This document shows positions 25,281 to 33,766 of a stretch of DNA of 37,534 nt, in pieces. This DNA is from Bacteroidales bacterium (GTDB lineage Bacteria; Bacteroidota; Bacteroidia; Bacteroidales; UBA932), in NCBI GenBank assembly GCA_017476575.1, contig JAFUZO010000026.1, positions 1 to 37,534 on the forward strand. The letters run 5' to 3'. Made by a program: the position numbers and the translations under genes. Numbering within the stretch: position 1 is the stretch's first letter; each line of letters begins with the position of its first letter. The notes under the pieces were generated by a model that had not been told where the DNA came from, made no database searches, and saw nothing but the letters and a program-made list of their open reading frames with translations.

Positions 25281-26268
25281 GGCCGTCCGGATGGTCCAGG
25301 ACTGGATGCTTCCGGGGGCCATCGTCCTCGGCATCTCGCTGTACCTCGCCTACCGTTTCATGCCGGTCCTGCATCCTTACGGGCCGGCGCTGCACCGTCT
25401 CGCCTCCGAAGGCCAACGGCTTGTCATCGCCTTGCTGCTGTTCTTCCAGTTCGTCAAGGTGTCGCCACACGACCTGCGGCTGAAGCGCTGGCACCTGTGG
25501 GCGCTGCTGTTCCAGGGGCTGACCTTCCTCGGCCTGGCCGCCGTCATCGTGTGGACGCCGGAGGGGGAGGTCCGCATCCTGCTGGAATGCGCGATGCTCT
25601 GCCTGGTCTGCCCGACCGCCTCGGCCGCCGGTGTCATCACGGAGAAACTGGGCGGCAACCTGGCCGAGACCGTCACCTACCTGGTCCTCATCAACGTCGC
25701 GGCCACGCTCCTGATTCCGACCGTCATCCCCCTCGTCCGTCCGTCGGCGGACCTCGGCTTCTGGCAGTATGTGGGGCATCTCGCCTGGAAGGTGTTCCCG
25801 GTGCTGGTCCTCCCCTGCCTCCTGGCCTGGATCATCCGGTACACGACGCACCGGCTCCAGCGGCGGATGATGCGGTGGAGCGCCCATTCCTTCTCTATAT
25901 GGGGTGTCGGACTGACGCTGGCGATACTCCTGGCGACCCGCGCCCTCCTGCACAGCGGGCTCGGGGTCAGCGCCATCGTCTGCATCGTGTCCGTGTCGGT
26001 CGCCGCCTGCGCCCTCCAGTTCCTCGCCGGACGCCGGATGGGGCACACCCCCGGCACCGCCCCCGACCGGGCCCGGAGCATCACCGCCGGCCAGGCCCTC
26101 GGCCAGAAGAACACCGGCTTCCTGATCTGGCTCGGCTACACCTATCTCACCCCCGTCACCGCCGTTGCCGGCGGCCTCTACGCCATCTGGCAGAACCTCT
26201 TCAACTCCTGGGAACTCCGCCGCGCCGGGCATCAAGAATCCGTTGAATCATTTCACAACAGACTCTAG
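25273..26268 (+). CDS. Bile acid:sodium symporter (BASS) family transporter
   Basis: This 331-residue membrane protein has about nine to ten helices. The family features are the discontinuous-helix motif LVCPTASAAGVITEKLGGN (about 114-132) and the second crossover region ITAGQALGQKNTGFLIWLGYTYLTPVTAV (about 270-298), corresponding to the two sodium-site helices of BASS proteins. The likely role is sodium-coupled uptake of an organic anion; the substrate is unknown, and bile acids should not be assumed. It starts within the end of the YczE-like gene. Its TAG stop overlaps the TAG of the convergent Nudix gene through a shared CTAG at 26265-26268. Confidence 0.82.
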   Translation: MGKAVRMVQDWMLPGAIVLGISLYLAYRFMPVLHPYGPALHRLASEGQRLVIALLLFFQFVKVSPHDLRLKRWHLWALLFQGLTFLGLAAVIVWTPEGEVRILLECAMLCLVCPTASAAGVITEKLGGNLAETVTYLVLINVAATLLIPTVIPLVRPSADLGFWQYVGHLAWKVFPVLVLPCLLAWIIRYTTHRLQRRMMRWSAHSFSIWGVGLTLAILLATRALLHSGLGVSAIVCIVSVSVAACALQFLAGRRMGHTPGTAPDRARSITAGQALGQKNTGFLIWLGYTYLTPVTAVAGGLYAIWQNLFNSWELRRAGHQESVESFHNRL

Positions 26269-26876
26269 ATGCGGGCCTCGCGGAAGACTTCGACGATGGA
26301 GGGATAGGTGTTCTTGAGAAAGGGCGGGAGACTGGACTTGGCGACCCAGGCGGCCTGGGTGATGTCCTCCTCGCGCTGCGGAGTAAGATGGGTCGGGTCG
26401 GTGTAAAGCATGTCGTACCACCAAGTGTGCTTGAGGTGCCAGCGGCCGTCCCGGAAATAGACATGATCGGTGATACAGATGAGGCGGCGCAGCTGGAGCT
26501 GGTCGACGCCGGTCTCCTCCTGGACCTCGCGGAGAGCAGTCACCTCGATGTCCTCCCCGGCTTCCTGATGGCCCTTCGGCAGATCCCAGAGGCCGTTCCG
26601 GGAGATGAGCAGGTAGTCCCCCCGCCGGTTGGAAACGAGGCCGCCGGCCGCATTCACCTCCTTGAACTCGGCGCAGATCCGGCGGTAGGTCCGCTCGATA
26701 TCCCCCGTCGGGATGTAGATGCGCAGGAGGGTGTCCTGCACCTCGAACATCCGCACAAGCGCATGGACATCGATCTTCTCGCCGGGGTGGAATTCCACGG
26801 AGTTCGGGTCGGCGAGGGCTTCTTCGGAAGGGGAGCAGATGACGATACATCTTTTCCCGAAGTATATTTTGTGCAT
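26265..26876 (-). CDS. Nudix hydrolase with N-terminal extension
   Basis: This 203-residue cytoplasmic protein carries a perfect Nudix box, G-x5-E-x7-RE-x2-EE-x-G (GHQEAGEDIEVTALREVQEETGV), in its second half. About 75 residues precede the domain (MHKIYFGKRCIVI...), with no recognised fold. The enzyme should hydrolyse a nucleoside diphosphate linked to another group; the substrate is open. There is no C-terminal winged helix, so it is not an NrtR regulator. The ATG at 26876 is preferred because the longer frame would cross the -7 box of its own promoter. It is divergent from the SRPBCC-like gene. Confidence 0.85.
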   Translation of the reverse strand: MHKIYFGKRCIVICSPSEEALADPNSVEFHPGEKIDVHALVRMFEVQDTLLRIYIPTGDIERTYRRICAEFKEVNAAGGLVSNRRGDYLLISRNGLWDLPKGHQEAGEDIEVTALREVQEETGVDQLQLRRLICITDHVYFRDGRWHLKHTWWYDMLYTDPTHLTPQREEDITQAAWVAKSSLPPFLKNTYPSIVEVFREARI

Positions 26877-26885
26877 AGATTTTGC

Positions 26886-26908
26886 TATCTTTGTGGGTTG
26901 CAAATATA
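26886..26908. promoter_or_regulatory. Divergent -7 boxes between the Nudix and SRPBCC-like genes
   Basis: Plus strand TATCTTTG (26886-26893) and minus strand TATATTTG (26908-26901) both match TAnnTTTG exactly and lie only seven bases apart. Neither has a convincing -33 box at the normal distance. Transcription would start in the 39-base gap for both genes, so the two promoters should exclude each other. Confidence 0.5.
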
Positions 26909-26915
26909 ATGGATT

Positions 26916-27368
26916 ATGACCGAAATCGAAAGCAAACACGCCATCGTTTCAAGGGAACCCTGCCAATTATACATGTCTTTTGTAGACATGAGGAACTTCC
27001 TCATGATGCTCCCGGAGGACCGCAAGAAAGATGTGACCGCCGACTACGACACCCTCTCCGCCACGGTGCAGGGCTTCCAGATCGGCGTGAAGGTCCATGA
27101 ACGCGTCCCGTATTCCCGGATCGAGCTGGTCGACTACGGCGCCCCGTTCGCCTTCCATATCGAGCTGCATTTCGATCCGGCCCGGGCAGAATCGACCAAG
27201 ACGGACTTCTGGATCAAGGTCGAAGCCGAACTCAACCTCATGATGAAGATGATGCTCGGCGGCAAGATCAAGGACGTCCTCGACAAGATTGTGGACGGCA
27301 TGGCCGACGCCTCCAACGGCAAGATGCCCGAAGGCTTCGACCCGTCGCAGTTCGGAGTACATGTTTAA
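26916..27368 (+). CDS. SRPBCC-like (START-fold) small cytoplasmic protein
   Basis: This 150-residue protein begins ESKHAIVSREPCQLYMSFVDMRNFLMMLP, a pattern like the first strand and two short helices of the START/SRPBCC fold, and goes on with strands (VQGFQIGVKVHERVPYSRIELVDYG, FAFHIELHFDP) and a long C-terminal helix (FWIKVEAELNLMMKMMLGGKIKDVLDKIVDGMADA). It lacks a signal peptide. Similar short proteins occur across Bacteroidales; the ligand and function are not known to me. Its end overlaps the next start by eight bases, so it is coupled to the rRNA methyltransferase gene. Confidence 0.65.
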   Translation: MTEIESKHAIVSREPCQLYMSFVDMRNFLMMLPEDRKKDVTADYDTLSATVQGFQIGVKVHERVPYSRIELVDYGAPFAFHIELHFDPARAESTKTDFWIKVEAELNLMMKMMLGGKIKDVLDKIVDGMADASNGKMPEGFDPSQFGVHV

Positions 27369-28503
27369 CAGGGATTTCATACGCCTCCTGGAAGAATCGG
27401 TGGGGACAGAAACGGCCCGGACGGTGCTGGAAGCCTTGGAGACGGAGCCCTCCGTGTCCATCCGGCTCAACCCGTCCCGCCTGTCGGAATGCCCGTTTCC
27501 GGATGCCGTCCAGATTCCCTGGAGCCCGTACGGCTATCTGCTGCGGGAACGTCCGTCATTTACCATGGACCCGCTTTTCCATGCCGGTTGCTACTATGTG
27601 CAGGACTCCTCGGCGATGCTGGTCGGTGAACTGGCCCGCCGCGTCCTGGACCGCTTCACGCCCGGGATGACGGCCCTCGACCTCTGCGCGGCACCGGGCG
27701 GCAAGACGACGGACCTCGCCGCCTCCCTCCGGGAGCGCTTCCGCGGGGCGTTCTCCCTCCTGGCCAACGAGGTCATGAGGAGCCGCTACGGACTGCTCCG
27801 GAGCAATGTCCGCACGTGGGGCGATCCGCAGGTCGGCATCGTCTCGCGGGATCCGGGCGCCTTTTCCGGCGCCAGGTTCGACCTCGTCCTCGCCGACGTT
27901 CCCTGCTCCGGCGAGGGCATGTTCCGCAAGGACGGAAAGGCCGTCGCAGACTGGTCCGCGGAGACCGTCTCCTTCTGCGCCGCCCGCCAGCGGAGGATCC
28001 TGTCCGACATCTGGCCGTCCCTGGCCGAAGGGGGCATCCTCATCTACTCGACCTGCACTTTCAACCATCTGGAGAACGATGACAACGTCGCCTGGGCAAT
28101 GCGGGAACTGGGGGCCGGCCTCATCGACCTCGGCGACTTCCCGTCCGTGGAGCGCACCCGGCACGGCTATGCCCTTCTGCCCGGCTTCGTCCCCGGGGAA
28201 GGACAATATGCAGCCGTCCTGGTGAAGGAAGGCACCCCGGACCTCCTCCGCCGCGGCGACATCTTCGCGGCCTTCCATGCCGAGCGGCCCGTCTCCCCGG
28301 AACCCGGCTACCCCTGCTACGACCTGGACCACGGAACCGCCCTCCGGTATCTTCACGGCGATGCCGTCACCCTCCCGGACGCCCCTCTCGGCCTCCTGAC
28401 CCTGACCTACCAGGGCCATCCGCTCGGTGCCGGCAAGAACCTCGGAAGCCGCTGCAACAACCTCTATCCCAAAGACCGTCGAATCAGAATGGACATACGA
28501 TGA
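27361..28503 (+). CDS. RsmF/NOL1-NOP2-Sun family rRNA cytosine-5 methyltransferase
   Basis: This 380-residue enzyme uses S-adenosylmethionine to methylate a cytosine in rRNA. The motifs are YVQDSSAMLV, the SAM site LDLCAAPGGKT, the catalytic-motif ADVPCSGEGMFRK and STCTFNHLEND with the two active cysteines. The C-terminal domain ends in LTYQGHPLGAGKNLGSRCNNLYPKDRRIR, a typical end for the Bacteroidota members. It is shorter than E. coli RsmF (479), but both domain ends are present. The ATG at 27361 overlaps the upstream gene; its stop overlaps the next start by four bases. Confidence 0.92.
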   Translation: MFNRDFIRLLEESVGTETARTVLEALETEPSVSIRLNPSRLSECPFPDAVQIPWSPYGYLLRERPSFTMDPLFHAGCYYVQDSSAMLVGELARRVLDRFTPGMTALDLCAAPGGKTTDLAASLRERFRGAFSLLANEVMRSRYGLLRSNVRTWGDPQVGIVSRDPGAFSGARFDLVLADVPCSGEGMFRKDGKAVADWSAETVSFCAARQRRILSDIWPSLAEGGILIYSTCTFNHLENDDNVAWAMRELGAGLIDLGDFPSVERTRHGYALLPGFVPGEGQYAAVLVKEGTPDLLRRGDIFAAFHAERPVSPEPGYPCYDLDHGTALRYLHGDAVTLPDAPLGLLTLTYQGHPLGAGKNLGSRCNNLYPKDRRIRMDIR

Positions 28504-29432
28504 AAAGAACCGCCTGGACCCTGGCAGCACTCCTGCTGCTGTCCCTCACCCTTTCCGCACAGACTACCCATGAGGACTTTGTGCGCCGGTACAACAACCT
28601 CACCGGCCGGGTCGGACCGGCCGGAGTCGGGGTCGAAACCCTGCTGGACAGATGGGAAGCCGCCGAACCGGACGACTTCGACATGCTGCTGGCCCGGTTC
28701 TCCTTCTGTTTCACCAAGTGCCAGACATCCCATGTCGTCCAGCTGGACCGGGACCGCTACCTGGGACGGGAGCCGCTGCTGCCCTTCACCGACTCGACGG
28801 GCGTCAAGCGCAACTACTTCGAGGACACCGACTATGACGACGAGACCTTCGGCGAGGCACAGCGCTACCTCGACCGCGCCATCGGCCTGGCCCCGGACCG
28901 GCTCGACTTCCGCCTGCTGAAGGTCACTGCCCTGGCCGCCTACGAAAAGGAGAGCCCGGACATGGCCCTCTCTGCCTTGAAGGCGCTGGCCGACGAGCAT
29001 TACACGACACACCCGGCATGGCAGTACGACGGCCTTGCCGAAGTGGACGAGGACACGTTCAAGGCGCTCATGCAGGACTACTGCTTCGCTTTTTTCCGCA
29101 ACGGGTCCGCCGCCTCCGCCGAAGCCTTCAAATCCCTCTCGGAACATCTGTTGAAATACAACAAGGACGAGCCGATGTATCTCGACAACATCGGTTCCTA
29201 CTATCTCGTCCACAAGAAGGACTCCAAGAAGGCCCTGAAATACTACAACAAGGTGCTCAAGGCCCACCCGGACGATGTGACCGCCATCCGCAACTGCCTC
29301 CTCCTCGCCCGCAATGCGAAGGACGCCAAGCTGGAGAAGAAGTACCTCCCCCTCATGGTCCGCTACGGTGAGACCGAGACCGACCGAGCCTCCGCCCAGG
29401 CCCGTCTCGATGCCTTGGAGCGGAAGAGGTAG
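28500..29432 (+). CDS. Secreted TPR-repeat protein
   Basis: This 310-residue protein has a cleavable signal peptide (TLAALLLLSLTLSAQ). The body is helical and has tetratricopeptide-like units: FGEAQRYLDRAIGLAPDRLDF (about 118-138) and YYLVHKKDSKKALKYYNKVLKAHPDDV (about 234-260) are the clearest. No enzymatic motif is seen. It is likely a periplasmic scaffold. Its ATG overlaps the methyltransferase stop (ATGA), so it is the last gene of the operon that starts at 26916. No terminator is visible after it. Confidence 0.75.
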   Translation: MKRTAWTLAALLLLSLTLSAQTTHEDFVRRYNNLTGRVGPAGVGVETLLDRWEAAEPDDFDMLLARFSFCFTKCQTSHVVQLDRDRYLGREPLLPFTDSTGVKRNYFEDTDYDDETFGEAQRYLDRAIGLAPDRLDFRLLKVTALAAYEKESPDMALSALKALADEHYTTHPAWQYDGLAEVDEDTFKALMQDYCFAFFRNGSAASAEAFKSLSEHLLKYNKDEPMYLDNIGSYYLVHKKDSKKALKYYNKVLKAHPDDVTAIRNCLLLARNAKDAKLEKKYLPLMVRYGETETDRASAQARLDALERKR

Positions 29433-29513
29433 CCGGTTTGGTGTGCGTTCCGGGTTGGTCTTGCACACGGACGGGGATGGCAGGGAGAGGTGTGAAACTT
29501 TTTTGCAGAATCC

Positions 29514-29542
29514 CACGTATTATAATAGTTAAACTATACGTG
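29514..29542. repeat. Inverted repeat immediately upstream of queA
   Basis: CACGTAT (29514-29520) and ATACGTG (29536-29542) are perfect inverted arms 15 bases apart. Nested inside is ATAGTT-A-AACTAT (29525-29537), itself a perfect palindrome. The element ends two bases before the queA ATG and is much more AT-rich than its surroundings. It could be an operator or a 5' RNA hairpin covering the start. No clear TAnnTTTG box is seen near it. Confidence 0.5.
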
Positions 29543-29544
29543 TA

Positions 29545-30594
29545 ATGAAACTGTCCCAATTCGCATTCGACCTTCCGCAGGAGAAGATTGCCCGGGAGCC
29601 CGCCCGCTGGCGGGATGAGGCCAGGCTGATGGTCCTCCACAAGGATACCGGCAAAATCGAGCACCGCCTCTTCAAAGACATCGTAGACTATTTCGGCAAG
29701 GGCGACACCTTCGTCCTCAATGATACCAAGGTCTTCCCGGCCCGGCTCTACGGGAAGAAAGAGAAGACCGGAGCCGATATCATGGTGTTCCTCCTCCGCG
29801 AACTCAACCGGGAGCAGCGTCTGTGGGATGTCATCGTAGATCCGGCCCGCAAGATCCGGATCGGGAACAAGCTCTATTTCGGTGAGGACGAAAGCCTCGT
29901 GGCCGAAGTCATCGACAATACGACTTCCCGCGGCCGCACCCTCCGCTTCCTTTACGACGGGCCTTACGAAGACTTCAAGGAAGCCCTCTTCTCCCTCGGT
30001 GAGACCCCGGTTCCCGTCTGGGTCAAGGACAAGGTGACCCCGGAAGATGCCGAGAATTTCCAGACGATCTTTGCCGCCCACGAAGGGGCCGTCTCCGCCC
30101 CGGCTGCCGGCCTGCATTTCAGCCGCGAACTCTTCAACCGGATGATACTCAAGGACATCCAGAAGACCTTCATTACTGTCCATATGGGCATCGGGCACTT
30201 CCGCCGTGTCGATGTCGAGGACCTTTCGAAACACCGGATGGACTCCGAACGTCTGATCATCGGCGAGCAGGCCGCTGCCGACATCAACAAGGCCAAGCGC
30301 AACGGCAAGAAAGTCGTCGCCGTCGGTGTCACCGTCATGCGGGGGCTGGAGACCTATGTCACCACCACCCACGAGATCGATGTCTATGACGGCTGGACCA
30401 ACAAGTTCATCTTCCCGCCATACCAGTATTCCGTCCCGGACGCCATCGTCTCCAACTTCCATCTGCCGCAATCGACGATGCTCATGAGCGTCGCGGCCTT
30501 CGGCGGCTATCAGAAAGTGATGGACGCCTACCGGACCGCCCTGGAGCAGGATTACCGGTTCGGTCCCTACGGCGATGCCCTGCTGATCGTGTAA
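29545..30594 (+). CDS. queA: S-adenosylmethionine:tRNA ribosyltransferase-isomerase
   Basis: This 349-residue enzyme transfers and isomerises the ribosyl part of SAM onto preQ1 in tRNA to form epoxyqueuosine. The family signatures are clear: the start LSQFAFDLPQEKIAREPARWRDEARLMV, FVLNDTKVFPARLYG, SAPAAGLHFS, VHMGIGHFRRV, and FNxxLPQSTMLMSVAAFGG near the end (here SNFHLPQSTMLMSV). Length is normal. It stands alone between a 112-base gap and its own terminator, with an inverted repeat just before the start that may regulate it. No preQ1 riboswitch could be recognised upstream. Confidence 0.97.
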   Translation: MKLSQFAFDLPQEKIAREPARWRDEARLMVLHKDTGKIEHRLFKDIVDYFGKGDTFVLNDTKVFPARLYGKKEKTGADIMVFLLRELNREQRLWDVIVDPARKIRIGNKLYFGEDESLVAEVIDNTTSRGRTLRFLYDGPYEDFKEALFSLGETPVPVWVKDKVTPEDAENFQTIFAAHEGAVSAPAAGLHFSRELFNRMILKDIQKTFITVHMGIGHFRRVDVEDLSKHRMDSERLIIGEQAAADINKAKRNGKKVVAVGVTVMRGLETYVTTTHEIDVYDGWTNKFIFPPYQYSVPDAIVSNFHLPQSTMLMSVAAFGGYQKVMDAYRTALEQDYRFGPYGDALLIV

Positions 30595-30621
30595 CCAAAG
30601 AAAACATGAATTTATAGGGTG

Positions 30622-30657
30622 AAACAACACAAGTTATCAACAACCTGTGTTGTTTTT
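30622..30657 (+). terminator. Intrinsic terminator of queA
   Basis: AAACAACACA (30622-30631) pairs with TGTGTTGTTT (30646-30655) in a 10-bp stem. The stem extends past one mismatch by GTT/AAC to a six-base loop, and TTTTT follows (30653-30657). It lies 27 bases after the queA stop and before dprA. Confidence 0.8.
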
Positions 30658-30691
30658 CGTCCGGAGTGCCTACCTTCATGGCAAAAACGCC

Positions 30692-31843
30692 ATGACCGGA
30701 CTTGACGAAAAGACCTGCCTCTGCGCCCTCAACCGGGCCCTCGGTTACCAGCCCGTACTCGGGCACCGCCTCCTGGAATACTTCGGAACGGCCTCCGCCG
30801 TCCTCACCCAACCGCGTAGCATCCTGCAGGATGCCCTTGGCAGCCACCGGGACCTCGCCGACGCCCTCGGTCCGGAAGCGGTAACCTGGGCCGAAGGCGA
30901 GCTGGAACGTGTCCGGGACGGAGGATTCCGTTTCATCGGCATCGACGAAGAAGACTATCCCGCCCTTCTCCGCGAATGCCCGGACCCGCCCCTCGGCCTC
31001 TACTACAATGCCTGCACGCCTCCGACCACCGTCTTCGACCTGCATCCGTGCATCGCGGTCGTCGGCACCCGTGACCTCGATGCCTATGGAAAAGAGTGGT
31101 GCAGGAAACTGGTCCAGACCATGGCGCAGGCCGCCACGCCGCCCGCCATCATCAGCGGACTCGCGTTCGGCGCCGATGCTGTCGCCCACCGGACAGCCTT
31201 GGAACAAGGTCTCGGGACCGTAGGGGTCATGGCTACCGGCATCGAGCGCATCTATCCCTGGCAGCATACCGACCTCGCCGCCGGTATCGTGCGGACGCCC
31301 GGATGCGCCGTCGTGACCGACTACCCCATGGGCAGCGCCCCTGTCGCCCTGAACTTCATGCGGCGCAACCGGATCATCGCCGGCCTCGCCCGGGCGACCG
31401 TCGTCATCGAGTCCAAGACCAAGGGAGGAAGCCTCATCACCGCCCGTTACGCGACCGAATACAACCGTGATGTCTATGCCCTTCCCGGCAAGGCCGACGA
31501 CCTCCGCTCCCAAGGCTGCAACTTCCTCATCCGCCAGCGGATGGCCGACATCGTCACCGATCCGGACGACCTCGTGGAACGCCTCGGCCTCGGCCGGAAG
31601 GCCCGCCGTCCCCGGAAGGACGACCTGGAAACCCAGCTCACACGCCGGTACGGCCCCGGCAGCCCGCTCGCAGCCCTGGGCCTCCTCGTCGGGAGACGGC
31701 GGGGCATCTCCTACGAGGAAATCTGCCGCGAGACCGGCTGGAGCTGGACCGAGGTCGCCGGGAAGGCCGCCATCCTGGAAAGTGACGGCTTCCTGACGAC
31801 AGACTTGCTCCAACGGTGCACGATTCAGGTGAAAAATGTGTAA
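30692..31843 (+). CDS. dprA: DNA-processing protein DprA
   Basis: This 383-residue protein loads RecA on incoming single-stranded DNA during natural transformation. The Rossmann-like core has VVGTRDLDAYG (about 123-133), ISGLAFGADAVAHRTAL, the NRIIAGLARATVVIESKTKGGSLITARYA signature and the VYALPG motif. An N-terminal helix-hairpin-type domain (about 1-75) and a C-terminal winged helix (GISYEEICRETGWSWTEVAGKAAILESDGFL) complete the usual form. The ATG at 30692 is preferred; the frame opens earlier but inside the queA terminator. No other competence gene lies in the window. DprA is common in non-competent Bacteroidota too. Confidence 0.95.
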   Translation: MTGLDEKTCLCALNRALGYQPVLGHRLLEYFGTASAVLTQPRSILQDALGSHRDLADALGPEAVTWAEGELERVRDGGFRFIGIDEEDYPALLRECPDPPLGLYYNACTPPTTVFDLHPCIAVVGTRDLDAYGKEWCRKLVQTMAQAATPPAIISGLAFGADAVAHRTALEQGLGTVGVMATGIERIYPWQHTDLAAGIVRTPGCAVVTDYPMGSAPVALNFMRRNRIIAGLARATVVIESKTKGGSLITARYATEYNRDVYALPGKADDLRSQGCNFLIRQRMADIVTDPDDLVERLGLGRKARRPRKDDLETQLTRRYGPGSPLAALGLLVGRRRGISYEEICRETGWSWTEVAGKAAILESDGFLTTDLLQRCTIQVKNV

Positions 31844-31848
31844 ATTTG
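31841..31848 (+). promoter_or_regulatory. -7 box of a tatD promoter formed from the dprA stop codon
   Basis: TAAATTTG matches TAnnTTTG exactly, and its first three bases are the dprA TAA stop. The tatD ATG at 31858 begins nine bases later. No good -33 box is found 19-21 bases upstream, so tatD may also be read from dprA. Confidence 0.4.
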
Positions 31849-31857
31849 CAGCCGTAT

Positions 31858-32622
31858 ATGCTCATCGACACCCATACCCATTTCTATGACGAGTGGCTCC
31901 TGCCCGATGCGGAAGCGGCTATTGCCCGCGCCCTCGAAGCCGGTGTCGGCAAGATGGTCCAGGCCGATGTGGACAGCCGCGAACGCGATGCCCTCTGGGC
32001 CCTGAGCGATGCCCATCCCGGCGTCCTCTACCCGATGCTGGGCCTCTATCCGGGTTCCGTAGACGACCATTGGGAAGATGAAATCGAACGTCTCCTCCCC
32101 TATCGCGACCGCGGCATCGTCGCCATCGGAGAAATCGGGCTGGATTACCATGAAGGCACACAGTTCAAGGAGCAGCAGAAGGAAGCCCTCCGGGTCCAAT
32201 TGGATCTGGCCGCCCGGTGGGACCTTCCCGTCAACATCCACCTCCGGGACGCGTGGGAAGACCTCCTGGCCATCCTGAAGGAGAAACGCTACCTCGGCCT
32301 GCGCGGGAACCTGCACTGCTTTTCGGGCAGCTACGAGGTCTTCCGTGAAGCCGGCCGATACGCCGACCTGTCCGTCGGCATCGGCGGTGTCATCACTTTC
32401 AAGAAAGCCTCCCTCGCCGAAACCGTCAAACACATCCCGCTGGAAAAGATCGTCCTGGAGACCGACGCGCCCTACCTCGCCCCTGTCCCGCACCGCGGAG
32501 AGCGCAATGAAAGTGCCTATCTCCCCCTCATCGCAGCCAAGTTGGCGGAGCAGAAAGGAATCACCCTGGAAGAAGTGGAAGAAGCGACCACCCGCAACGC
32601 CGAACAACTCTTCAAGCTATGA
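31858..32622 (+). CDS. tatD: TatD family metal-dependent hydrolase (DNase)
   Basis: This 254-residue TIM-barrel hydrolase has all metal ligands of the family: DTHTHF at the start (H6, H8), GEIGLDYHEG (Glu), NIHLRDAW (His), LHCFSGS (His) and ETDAPYLAPVPHRG (Asp) near the end. TatD enzymes are Mg-dependent 3'-5' exonucleases that act in DNA repair. The ATG at 31858 is right at the metal-binding motif, as in other members. Its end overlaps the asparaginase start by four bases (ATGA at 32619-32622). Confidence 0.95.
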   Translation: MLIDTHTHFYDEWLLPDAEAAIARALEAGVGKMVQADVDSRERDALWALSDAHPGVLYPMLGLYPGSVDDHWEDEIERLLPYRDRGIVAIGEIGLDYHEGTQFKEQQKEALRVQLDLAARWDLPVNIHLRDAWEDLLAILKEKRYLGLRGNLHCFSGSYEVFREAGRYADLSVGIGGVITFKKASLAETVKHIPLEKIVLETDAPYLAPVPHRGERNESAYLPLIAAKLAEQKGITLEEVEEATTRNAEQLFKL

Positions 32623-33650
32623 AAGCCTCGATACTTATCATCTATACCGGCGGAACCATCGGGATGAAAGAAGACCCGGTGGACCAGACCCTCCGGCCGT
32701 TCGACTTCAGCCAGATCCTGGAAGAAGTGCCCGAACTGTCGAAATTCGCCGTCCGCATCGATTCCTATACGTTCGACCCGCTCATCGACTCCTCCGATGT
32801 GGAGCCTTCCCTCTGGGCCCGTCTCGCCGGCCTCATCCGGAACCGTTACGACGCCTACGACGGCTTCGTCATCCTCCACGGAACCGACACGATGGCCTAT
32901 TCCGCATCGGCCCTGAGCTTCATGCTGGACGGTCTCGCCAAGCCGGTCGTCTTTACCGGGAGCCAGCTTCCCATCGGACGGCCCCGTACCGACGGCAAGG
33001 AGAACCTGGTCTCGGCCGTCGAAATCGCCGCGGCAAAGGACCCGGACGGGCATGCCCTGGTGCCGGAAGTTTGTATCTGTTTCGGCGCCAAGCTCATCCG
33101 GGGCAACCGTGCGACCAAGATGAGCTCCGAATCGTTCGAGGCCTTCGCCTCCCCGAACCTTCCCCCGCTGGCGGAAGCCGGCATCAACATCCGCTACAAC
33201 CGCGCCTTGATCCGCTATCCCTCCCGCTGGGACCTCCCGCTCCAGGTCCAGACGAACCTGGACACCCGGGTGTCCATCCTCCAGCTACATCCCGGTATCA
33301 CCCCGCAGGTGGCCCGCTACTTCCTTTTCTCCCCGGAGATCCGGGCCGTGATCCTCGAGACCTACGGGAGCGGCAATGCCTTGACCAAACACTGGTTCCT
33401 CGACATCATCCGCGAGGCGGACCAGCTCGGCAAGATCCTCTTGAACGTGACTCAGTGCCAGACCGGTTCGGTCAACATGGACCTCTATGCCACCGGCAAA
33501 AGCCTCAAACGGGCCGGTGTCCTTTCCGGCAGCGACATCACGACCGAGGCGGCCCTCGGCAAGCTGTTCTCCCTGATGGGCCGGAGCGACGACAATGCCT
33601 GGGTCAAAAAGATGCTGGAAAGGGACCTGAGGGGTGAAATAACCAAATAA
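32619..33650 (+). CDS. ansA: Type I (cytoplasmic) L-asparaginase
   Basis: This 343-residue enzyme hydrolyses asparagine to aspartate and ammonia. Both active-site threonine motifs are intact: IIYTGGTIGM at the N-terminus and ILHGTDTMAYSASAL (about 87-101). The absence of a signal peptide and the C-terminal region NVTQCQTGSVNMDLYATGKSL match the type I AnsA group, so it is cytoplasmic. The gene is coupled to tatD through an ATGA overlap, a pairing that probably reflects convenience rather than a shared pathway. Confidence 0.95.
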   Translation: MKASILIIYTGGTIGMKEDPVDQTLRPFDFSQILEEVPELSKFAVRIDSYTFDPLIDSSDVEPSLWARLAGLIRNRYDAYDGFVILHGTDTMAYSASALSFMLDGLAKPVVFTGSQLPIGRPRTDGKENLVSAVEIAAAKDPDGHALVPEVCICFGAKLIRGNRATKMSSESFEAFASPNLPPLAEAGINIRYNRALIRYPSRWDLPLQVQTNLDTRVSILQLHPGITPQVARYFLFSPEIRAVILETYGSGNALTKHWFLDIIREADQLGKILLNVTQCQTGSVNMDLYATGKSLKRAGVLSGSDITTEAALGKLFSLMGRSDDNAWVKKMLERDLRGEITK

Positions 33651-33766
33651 TCCTTTGCCGTTTGAAAATTATTTCCTAAATTGCACGAACTTTTGTGAAA
33701 ACAGGGGTATAATATTGAATTTTATTAACTTTAATACAATTTATAACTAACAACACAAAAACGATT
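33651..33766 (+). promoter_or_regulatory. AT-rich leader of the exbB operon
   Basis: These 116 bases are strikingly AT-rich next to their neighbours. They should hold the promoter of the four-gene operon. TAACTTTA (33726-33733) and TAATATTG (33710-33717) each miss TAnnTTTG by one base, but neither has a -33 box at the normal distance. No hairpin ending the asparaginase transcript is seen. Confidence 0.35.

Noticed and set aside
29433..29544. A preQ1 riboswitch upstream of queA.
   Set aside because: I could not find the expected small pseudoknot with its A-rich tail; the visible structure is a plain nested palindrome.
15525..32622. UvrD-type helicase, DprA and TatD as parts of an anti-phage defence system.
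   Set aside because: Each is a complete housekeeping family member in its own small operon, far apart, and without nuclease, sensor or effector partners.
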